The notes under the pieces: generated by a model
Databases searched by the model: none
The model's input: the letters and a program-made list of their open reading frames with translations, nothing else
Told to the model about the DNA's origin: nothing
NCBI GenBank assembly: GCA_023250495.1
Contig: JAHFAP010000011.1
Location: 1 to 33,041, forward strand
Source of the DNA: Deltaproteobacteria bacterium
Lineage (GTDB): Bacteria > Desulfobacterota > Binatia > UBA9968
DNA length: 33,041 bases
Reading direction: 5' to 3'
Made by a program: the position numbers and the translations under genes
Shown: positions 8,797 through 15,775 of the stretch, piece after piece
Layout: every line of letters begins with the position of its first letter
Numbering within the stretch: position 1 is the first letter of the stretch

Positions 8797-9662
8797 AATC
8801 ATCGTGGACCACGACGCTCCTCCTGTGGCTCCTGGCGTCGCCTGCTCTTGCCGCGGAGCCCGACTGGATGATCACCGTCCAGCCCGCAGAGCTTCATCAA
8901 GGCGGGATCGCGCAGCTCAGGGTTTTGGGAAGAGACATCGCCGGGGTGAAAGCGCTTCGCGGTGGCGAGGAGATAGCGCTTTTTGTCGCCGAGGATGGCT
9001 CTTATTTTGCGCTTCTGGGACTGGATCTGGAGCAACGGCCCGGGCCCCTGGAGATTCCGCTACGCGGCCGGAGCGTTGGCGGAGAAAGCTGGGCGAGACA
9101 GGCGACCATATACGTAAAGGCAAAGGAATTTCCCCGGGAGACACTCTCCGTTTCGGCTGCTTTTGATCAGATCGATCGCGCGACGCTGAAACGGATTGAG
9201 AAGGAGCAGGCCGAGCTGGACCGGCTTTGGAAAATTCACAGTCTCGGGCGTTTATGGGAGGGGCGCTTTGTTGCTCCGGTTTCCGGTGGGATCACCTCGC
9301 CATTCGGCCTGCGCCGGGTGATCAATGGCTCGGCCCGCGCTCCGCACGGCGGGGTTGACCTGAAGGCCTCGTTGGGCGCCGAAGTGGTTGCGGCCAACCA
9401 TGGCCGCGTAGTTCTCCGAGACGAATTTTTCTTCAGCGGGAAAAGCCTGGTCTTGGATCACGGCGGTGGACTCTACACGATGTACTTTCACCTTTCTGAT
9501 TTTCGCGTGCAGAAGAACTCCCAGGTCCGTACTGGCGAGGTGATCGGGTTGGCGGGCATGACCGGTCGGGTAACTGGTCCGCATCTGCACTGGGGCGCGC
9601 GCCTGAACGGCGCGCGAGTCGACCCTGTGGAGCTGCTGGAGGTCACGGACGCGAAGCCATGA
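8793..9662 (+). CDS. M23-family (LytM) peptidase, secreted
   Basis: ATGA overlap with xseA; motifs HGGVD and HLHWGARL intact. ORF-track start (8565) is internal to xseA and rejected. Confidence 0.88.
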   Translation: MKSSWTTTLLLWLLASPALAAEPDWMITVQPAELHQGGIAQLRVLGRDIAGVKALRGGEEIALFVAEDGSYFALLGLDLEQRPGPLEIPLRGRSVGGESWARQATIYVKAKEFPRETLSVSAAFDQIDRATLKRIEKEQAELDRLWKIHSLGRLWEGRFVAPVSGGITSPFGLRRVINGSARAPHGGVDLKASLGAEVVAANHGRVVLRDEFFFSGKSLVLDHGGGLYTMYFHLSDFRVQKNSQVRTGEVIGLAGMTGRVTGPHLHWGARLNGARVDPVELLEVTDAKP

Positions 9663-9679
9663 GAGAGAGGCAAGGCAAG

Positions 9680-9937
9680 ATGGCGAAAAAGGATCAGGAG
9701 AAGAAGAGATTCGAAGAGGCGCTGGAGCAGCTGGAAAAGGTGGTGGAGCGATTGGAGTCGGGCGAGCTCTCTCTGGAGGAATCGCTGGCGGCGTTTGAAG
9801 AGGGGGTGAGGTTGGTGAAATTTTGCAATCAGAAATTGACCGAGGTCGAGAAGAAGATCGAGCTCCTGGTGAAAGACAAAGACGGCAAGCTCCAACTCAG
9901 ACCCCTGGAAGATGCCGGGGACGAAGAGCCGGAGTAG
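9680..9937 (+). CDS. xseB: Exodeoxyribonuclease VII small subunit
   Basis: 'FEEALEQLEKVVERLESGELSLEESLAAFEEGVRLVKFCNQKLTEVEKKIELL' is typical XseB; start probably at the MAKKDQ methionine. Confidence 0.93.
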   Translation: MAKKDQEKKRFEEALEQLEKVVERLESGELSLEESLAAFEEGVRLVKFCNQKLTEVEKKIELLVKDKDGKLQLRPLEDAGDEEPE

Positions 9938-9948
9938 AGGAGCCTTGC

Positions 9949-10833
9949 GTGTCCGCGTTCGATATCCAAGCCTACTTGAAAGAGCACAAGGCTCTAATCG
10001 ACCGCAGCCTGGATCGCTATCTCAAGAAATCCAAACAGCAGCCACGGACCATCTATAAGGCGATCCATTATGGGCTCTTCTCCGGAGGGAAGCGGCTGCG
10101 CCCGATTCTGACTCTGGCTTCGGGGGAGCTGTTCGGTGGGCAACAAAAAGTGCTGATGCCTTTTGCCTGCGCGCTGGAAATGATCCATATATACTCGATC
10201 ATCCACGACGATCTCCCTGCCCTGGACAACGATGACCTCAGACGGGGGGAACCGGCAAGTCATAAAATCTTCGGCGAAGGCATCGCGCTGCTGGCTGGGG
10301 ACGCGCTGCTTACGGAGGCGTTTCACCTGATGACCAGGCCGCAGGTGGCGCGTGCGCTGGAGCCCAGCCTGATCTTGAAGCTGATCCACGAGATCTCCCA
10401 CGGCGCCGGCGTCGGCGGTTTGGTCGGGGGCCAGGCCGTGGACCTTGAGGCAGAGGGCCGGGAAGCGGACGTCGCCACGGTCGAGTACATCCACGTGCGC
10501 AAGACCGGCGCGCTGATCCTAACTTCAGCCCGGGTTGGCGCGATCATCGGGGGCGCGACCCCGAAGGAGATGCGCCGGATCAGTCGCTACGCGGAGTTCT
10601 TGGGACTGGCCTTCCAGATCGCGGATGACATTATGGACATCGCGGAACATGCGGGCGGCGGCGAGGTCAGAGAGAAAAAAAAGGCGACCTACCCTGCGGT
10701 CGTGGGGCTGGCCGCGGCCAAGTACCGCGTGCAGGAGCTGCTCCACCAGTGCTTGAAGGAGATCGATCTTTTTGGTAAAGATGCAGACCCGCTCAGAGGA
10801 ATCGCTCGCTACGTTGTGGAACGAGCCGTCTAG
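9949..10833 (+). CDS. ispA: Polyprenyl (farnesyl/geranylgeranyl) diphosphate synthase
   Basis: GTG start proposed; motifs GGKRLRP, DDLPALDNDDLRRG, QIADDIMD. Confidence 0.92.
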   Translation: MSAFDIQAYLKEHKALIDRSLDRYLKKSKQQPRTIYKAIHYGLFSGGKRLRPILTLASGELFGGQQKVLMPFACALEMIHIYSIIHDDLPALDNDDLRRGEPASHKIFGEGIALLAGDALLTEAFHLMTRPQVARALEPSLILKLIHEISHGAGVGGLVGGQAVDLEAEGREADVATVEYIHVRKTGALILTSARVGAIIGGATPKEMRRISRYAEFLGLAFQIADDIMDIAEHAGGGEVREKKKATYPAVVGLAAAKYRVQELLHQCLKEIDLFGKDADPLRGIARYVVERAV

Positions 10834-10883
10834 AAGAATAACGTTCAGCAAGAACAGGACTGAGCTATGAGGACTGAGGGCAC

Positions 10884-10946
10884 TTTGAACGATTTAAACG
10901 TTTTGAACTATTCAAGTTGTTCAAACTGTTCAAGTCGTTAGCACTC
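10884..10946. repeat. 9-nt word dyad element
   Basis: TTTGAACGA|TTTAAACGT|TTTGAACTA (10884-10910), then TTCAAGTTG|TTCAAACTG|TTCAAGTCG (10911-10937), exact 9-nt phase. Confidence 0.75.
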
Positions 10947-10969
10947 ATCACTCAGCACTTTTTTTCAAG

Positions 10970-12889
10970 ATGATACGACTGCTTGACACCGTCCATGACC
11001 CGGCGGACATCCGCAAGCTGGCGATTGCGGACCTCACCACTCTCGCCCAGGAGGTGCGCGAGGAGATAATTTCAGTCGTCTCCGAGGTCGGAGGCCATCT
11101 TGCCTCCACTCTCGGCGCGGTGGAGCTGACGCTGGCGCTGCATTACGCCTTCGACACGCCGCGCGACCGCATCGTGTGGGACACCGGACATCAAGCTTAT
11201 GCCCACAAGCTGATCTGCGCTCGGCGGGAGAAGCTGGCGACCATTCGACAGCTCGGCGGGCTCAGCGGATTTTTGAGTCGCGACGAGAGCGAATACGATG
11301 TCTTTGGCGCCGGACACGCCGGGACTTCAGTCTCTGCCGCCCTGGGAATGGTGGCGGCGAAGTCGCTCCGGGGCTCCGGGCACAAGGTGGTGTCGGTGAT
11401 CAGCGACGGCTGCATGAGCGCCGGCCTGACCTTCGAAGGGCTGAACCAGGCCGGCCATCTCGGGAAGGATCTCATCGTGGTGCTCAACGATAACGCGATC
11501 TTCATCGATCCGCGCGTCGGCGCTTTCTCTTCTTTTCTCAGCAAGCGACTGACCACCGACCTGGCAGTCCGGTTGCAAAAGGAGCTTGTCCATCTCCTGC
11601 GCACCCTGCCCAAGGTCGGAGAAAATCTCTATCACGTCGCACGCAAGCTCAAGGAGTCGTTCCTGGGTCTGGTGACGCCGGGCTTCCTCTTCGAGGCCCT
11701 TGGCTTCCAATATGTCGGTCCGATTGACGGCTACGACCTGGCAGAGATGATTCAGACTCTTCAGAACGTCAAGAAGATGGACCACCCGACGCTGGTCCAC
11801 GTGATCAGCAAGAAGGGAAAGGGGTATAAGCCGGCGGAGGAAGAGCCGATCAAGTACCACAGCGTCGCGCCGTTTCACGTGCTCACCGGCAAACCGAAGA
11901 AAGAGAGGGGCCTGATTCCCACCTATACGGATGTCTTCGCCAATGCGTTGATCCGGCTGGCCAAAGAGAACCCGAAGGTCGTCGGCATCACCGCGGCGAT
12001 GGGCAGCGGGACCGGCATTGATAAGCTATCGCGCGAGCTGCCGGATCGTTCCTACGACGTCGGCATCGCCGAGCAGCACGCCGTGACCTTCGCCGCGGGG
12101 ATGGCGACGGAAGGCTGGATTCCGGTCGTGGCCGTTTACTCTACTTTTCTCCAGCGGGGATACGATCAGATCCTGCACGACGTGTGCATCCAGAATCTGC
12201 ACGTGGTCTTTGCCCTTGACCGGGGCGGTTTGGTCGGCGCCGATGGTCCCACTCACCACGGCGTCTTCGACTTTGCCTATCTCAGATCTATTCCCAACAT
12301 GGTGGTCATGGCCCCGAAAGACGAAAATGAGCTTCAGCAGATGCTCAAGACAGCCATCGAGCATGACGGACCGATCGCGTTCCGTTATCCTCGCGGCGAG
12401 GGTTGCGGGGTCAAGATGGAGAACGAAATCCGCGGCCTGGAGATCGGCAAAGGAGAGCTGCTGCGCCAAGGGAAGGACATCGCGATCCTGGCCATCGGCA
12501 ATATGGTCGCCCCGGCGCTCAAGGCTGCTCAGGACCTCGCCCAGTTGGGGATCGACGCCGCCGTCGTCAACGCGCGCTTCGTAAAGCCGCTCGACCGCGA
12601 GCTGCTGCTCGGTCTCTTGACGCAGGTGCCAAGGGCCATCACCGTCGAGGACCACATCGTGCAGAGCGGCTTCGGCAGCGCGGTCGTGGAGCTTTTGGCC
12701 GACGCGGGAATGACAGGGATAACTATCCGGCGCCTGGGCGTGCCGGACCGGTTCATTCCTCACGGAACGCAAGAAGAGCTCAGGAAGATCTGCGGCATCG
12801 ACAAGGACGCTATCGCGCAAACGGCTCTCCAGATGGTTCGGGGAGAGAAGAAGAGAAAAAAGGAGGGATGGGAAAGAGGGAGCGCTTAG
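10970..12889 (+). CDS. dxs: 1-deoxy-D-xylulose-5-phosphate synthase
   Basis: 'VGGHLASTLGAVELTLALHYAFDTPRDRIVWDTGHQAYAHK' and transketolase-like 'EQHAVTFAAGMATEG'. Confidence 0.95.
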   Translation: MIRLLDTVHDPADIRKLAIADLTTLAQEVREEIISVVSEVGGHLASTLGAVELTLALHYAFDTPRDRIVWDTGHQAYAHKLICARREKLATIRQLGGLSGFLSRDESEYDVFGAGHAGTSVSAALGMVAAKSLRGSGHKVVSVISDGCMSAGLTFEGLNQAGHLGKDLIVVLNDNAIFIDPRVGAFSSFLSKRLTTDLAVRLQKELVHLLRTLPKVGENLYHVARKLKESFLGLVTPGFLFEALGFQYVGPIDGYDLAEMIQTLQNVKKMDHPTLVHVISKKGKGYKPAEEEPIKYHSVAPFHVLTGKPKKERGLIPTYTDVFANALIRLAKENPKVVGITAAMGSGTGIDKLSRELPDRSYDVGIAEQHAVTFAAGMATEGWIPVVAVYSTFLQRGYDQILHDVCIQNLHVVFALDRGGLVGADGPTHHGVFDFAYLRSIPNMVVMAPKDENELQQMLKTAIEHDGPIAFRYPRGEGCGVKMENEIRGLEIGKGELLRQGKDIAILAIGNMVAPALKAAQDLAQLGIDAAVVNARFVKPLDRELLLGLLTQVPRAITVEDHIVQSGFGSAVVELLADAGMTGITIRRLGVPDRFIPHGTQEELRKICGIDKDAIAQTALQMVRGEKKRKKEGWERGSA

Positions 12890-13608
12890 ATAAGTTGCTG
12901 GTCGAGCGCGGGCTGGCAGCGAGCCGGGAAGAAGGGCGCAGGCGGATTTTGGCCGGAGAGGTGCTGGTCAACGATCAACCGTTCTCCAAGGCCGGGAGCC
13001 TGGTTGATGCGACTTCGCCGATCCGGCTGAAGGGCAAGGCAAGCCCCTATGTAAGCCGCGGCGGCGTCAAGCTGGAGAGGGCGCTAAGCGAATTTCGGGT
13101 CGATGTCGAAGGCAAGATCGTCCTCGATGTCGGCGCTTCAACCGGCGGCTTTACCGACTGTCTGCTCGCCTTCGGCGCCCGGCGGGTCTACGCGGTGGAC
13201 GTAGGCTACGGGCAGCTTGACTGGAAACTGAGAAACGATCCACGCGTCGTTGTACTGGAGAAGAGGAACATCCGCTATCTTAAAGCCGAGGAGCTCACTC
13301 AGCCTCCGCAGCTTGCGACCATTGATGCCTCTTTCATCTCGCTCCGTCTAGTCCTTCCCCAAGTCCGGGGCCTTCTCACTCCGGCGGGCGAGATCCTGGC
13401 CCTGATCAAGCCTCAGTTCGAGGTGGGCAAAGGAAAGGTAGGAAAGGGCGGAGTTGTGCGCCAGCACGAAGAGCACGTCAGGGTCATCGAAGAAATCAAA
13501 GAAGCGTCCACCGCGCTGCAACTTAAAGTAGTCGGCGTGATCGAGTCGCCGCTGCTGGGACCGGAAGGAAACAAGGAGTTTTTCATTTACTTGCGCAAGA
13601 CAGACTGA
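12868..13608 (+). CDS. tlyA: TlyA-family S4-domain/FtsJ-like rRNA methyltransferase (hemolysin A family)
   Basis: 'RLDKLLVERGLAASREEGRRRILAGEVLVND' S4 domain and 'VLDVGASTGGFTDCLL'; the ORF-track start at 12403 is upstream read-through inside dxs. Confidence 0.9.
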   Translation: MGKRERLDKLLVERGLAASREEGRRRILAGEVLVNDQPFSKAGSLVDATSPIRLKGKASPYVSRGGVKLERALSEFRVDVEGKIVLDVGASTGGFTDCLLAFGARRVYAVDVGYGQLDWKLRNDPRVVVLEKRNIRYLKAEELTQPPQLATIDASFISLRLVLPQVRGLLTPAGEILALIKPQFEVGKGKVGKGGVVRQHEEHVRVIEEIKEASTALQLKVVGVIESPLLGPEGNKEFFIYLRKTD

Positions 13609-13618
13609 CAACGGATGG

Positions 13619-13678
13619 AGGTTCTTCGCTACGCTCAGAATGACATGGGGCTGTCATCCTGAACGAAGTGAAGGATCT
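13619..13678. repeat. REP-like inverted repeat (TGTCATYCTGARCGAAGYGAAGRATCT type)
   Basis: Arms GGTTCTTCGCTACGCTCAGAATGACA and TGTCATCCTGAACGAAGTGAAGGATCT separated by TGGGGC. Confidence 0.7.
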
Positions 13679-13711
13679 CTGGCAAAATGACTGAACTAAC
13701 AACGTCGTTCC

Positions 13712-14890
13712 ATGACCTTCGCTCGAAAGATCGTCTGCCCGCGCTGCCAAAGAAACTTTCCCCTCGGAAAGGCGATCAATCTTTGTCCGTGTGGCTCGCC
13801 TTTGTGGGTCCACTATGATTTGAAGAAGATAAGGCGATCGGTTAAGAAGGCGGCCCTCAAAGCGAGGTCGTCCACCTTGTGGCGCTACCGGGAGTTTCTG
13901 CCTCTGCGTCGGGACAAGAACCGCGTCTCTCTGGGCGAAGGCTGCACCCCGCTCATGGAGGCGCCGCGGCTGGCTCAGGAGCTCAACGTCAAGCGGGTCT
14001 GGATCAAGGACGAAGCGCAGAACCCGACCGGATCGTTTAAGGATCGAGGTCTCTCAGTCGCGATCTCGCTCGCCAAGGAGTTGGGAATCAAAAAGGTCGC
14101 CATCCCTTCCGCAGGCAATGCCGGAGCTTCTCTGGCTGCCTATGCGGCGCGCGCGGGCATGGAGGCCTATGTCTTCATGCCCAAGGACGCGTCCCGCGCC
14201 AGCGTCTCTGAGGTTGAAAAATGTGGCGCCAGGCTCACGTTGGTGGATGGGCTGATCAACGACTGCGGCAGGCTGATCGCGGAGCGCAAGGATGCCGAGG
14301 GCTGGTTCGACGTCTCGACCTTGAAGGAGCCCTACCGACTGGAAGGCAAGAAGACTATGGGGCTGGAGGTCGCCGAGCAGCTCGACTGGAAGCTTCCTGA
14401 CGTTATCATCTTTCCTACGGGCGGAGGCACCGGGCTGATCGGGATGTGGAAAGGTTTCGCGGAGCTTGAAGAGATCGGTTGGATCGGTTCCAAGCGACCC
14501 CGTATGGTCTCGGTTCAGGCCGAGCAGTGCGCTCCGATCGTGCGCGCGTTTCTTGCGGGAAAAGACAAGGCGGAGCCTTGGCCCAACGCGCGAACGATTG
14601 CATCGGGCCTAAGAGTGCCTCAGGCCGTGGCTGACTTTCTCATGCTCAGAGTCATCCGCGAGAGCAGAGGGACCGCGCTCAGCGTGAGCGACGAGGAAAT
14701 GGTATCGGAGATTCATCGCGTGGGCCGTCTGGAGGGGCTTTTCTTCTGCCCTGAAGGCGGCGCGGGCGTGGCTGCCCTGCGTCGCCTCACCCAGCAGGGA
14801 TGGATCAAGCCATCTGAGAGTGTGCTTATCTTCAACACCGCTTCCGGTTTAAAGTATATTGACGTTCTTTCACAAGGGGCACAGCAGTAA
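13712..14890 (+). CDS. thrC: Threonine synthase (with N-terminal zinc-ribbon-like segment)
   Basis: PLP-binding 'NPTGSFKDRGLSVAISLAKE'; N-terminal 'CPRCQRNFPLGKAINLCPCGSPL'. Confidence 0.9.
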   Translation: MTFARKIVCPRCQRNFPLGKAINLCPCGSPLWVHYDLKKIRRSVKKAALKARSSTLWRYREFLPLRRDKNRVSLGEGCTPLMEAPRLAQELNVKRVWIKDEAQNPTGSFKDRGLSVAISLAKELGIKKVAIPSAGNAGASLAAYAARAGMEAYVFMPKDASRASVSEVEKCGARLTLVDGLINDCGRLIAERKDAEGWFDVSTLKEPYRLEGKKTMGLEVAEQLDWKLPDVIIFPTGGGTGLIGMWKGFAELEEIGWIGSKRPRMVSVQAEQCAPIVRAFLAGKDKAEPWPNARTIASGLRVPQAVADFLMLRVIRESRGTALSVSDEEMVSEIHRVGRLEGLFFCPEGGAGVAALRRLTQQGWIKPSESVLIFNTASGLKYIDVLSQGAQQ

Positions 14891-15624
14891 TGGGCGGTTT
14901 TATCAGAGTAGCTCACCGTGGCAGCTCCGGCTCTTACCCGGAGAACAGCCGCATCGCCCTTGAGAAGGCGATCGAGGCTGGAGTGGATATGATCGAAGTG
15001 GATTGCCAGCTCTCGAAAGACGGCCATGTGGTTGTTATTCACGACGAGCGTCTTCAGCGAACAGCGAGGGCGAAGGGTTACGTCCGGGGGCAAACCCTCA
15101 AGCAGCTCAAGAAGCTCGATGTCGGGGCATGGTTTAAAAAGGCATTCAAAGGGGAGCGGATTCTTACTATGGAAGAAGTCGTAGAGATCGTGGACGGCAA
15201 GGCAGATCTCAATGTGGATATCAAAGCCGTCAAGCAGGGGTCTCCAGGGATTGAGCTCAAGATCCTTTTCATCTTAAGCCACTACGGATATTTTGACCGC
15301 AGCATCTTGTCCTCTTTTGATTACCGGGCGCTCCGCCGGGTGCGCGAGCTGGCCCCCGAGGCCCAGATCGGAATTCTCCACGGAGCGGAGACAAAGGAGA
15401 ACCCGTTTCAAGTGGCGCGGGAGATCGGCGCCTATTCTCTCCACATCCAGAAGGAGCTGGCGACCTCTCCTCTGCTGGAGCGGGCGGCGCAGCTTGGCCT
15501 CAAGACGTTTGTCTGGACGGTCAACGAAGTCCCGGAGATGGAGAAGTTTCTGGCGCTTGGCGTCGACGGAATCATCTCCGATTTTCCGGAGAAGTTTTGG
15601 AAGATCAGGCAGAGAAAGAGATGA
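14890..15624 (+). CDS. Glycerophosphodiester phosphodiesterase
   Basis: 'VAHRGSSGSYPENSRIALEKAIEAGVDMIEVDCQLSKDGHVVVIHDERLQRTA'; TAATG overlap with thrC. Confidence 0.93.
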   Translation: MGGFIRVAHRGSSGSYPENSRIALEKAIEAGVDMIEVDCQLSKDGHVVVIHDERLQRTARAKGYVRGQTLKQLKKLDVGAWFKKAFKGERILTMEEVVEIVDGKADLNVDIKAVKQGSPGIELKILFILSHYGYFDRSILSSFDYRALRRVRELAPEAQIGILHGAETKENPFQVAREIGAYSLHIQKELATSPLLERAAQLGLKTFVWTVNEVPEMEKFLALGVDGIISDFPEKFWKIRQRKR

Positions 15625-15645
15625 AGAGGCTGTTCCCGTGTTCAA

Positions 15646-15775
15646 CAGACCGTTGAAAAACACTTCCGTCACCCTTCGACACGCTCAGGGTGACCGGCTA
15701 AGCGTGTGATTCTACGCTCCGCAACCGTTCGTGCTGAGCTTGTCGAAGCACGGTTGAGTTCTTTTCAACGGTCTG
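15646..15775. mobile_element. MITE-like/REP-like element with 14-bp terminal inverted repeats
   Basis: CAGACCGTTGAAAA (15646-15659) and TTTTCAACGGTCTG (15762-15775); internal CCCTTCGACACGCTCAGGGTGA and CGTGCTGAGCTTGTCGAAGCACGG. Confidence 0.7.

Noticed and set aside
12026-12820. 264-aa ORF antisense to dxs (and similar antisense ORFs at 21397-22221, 3223-3933)
   Set aside because: Antisense to core genes, composition typical of mirror frames.
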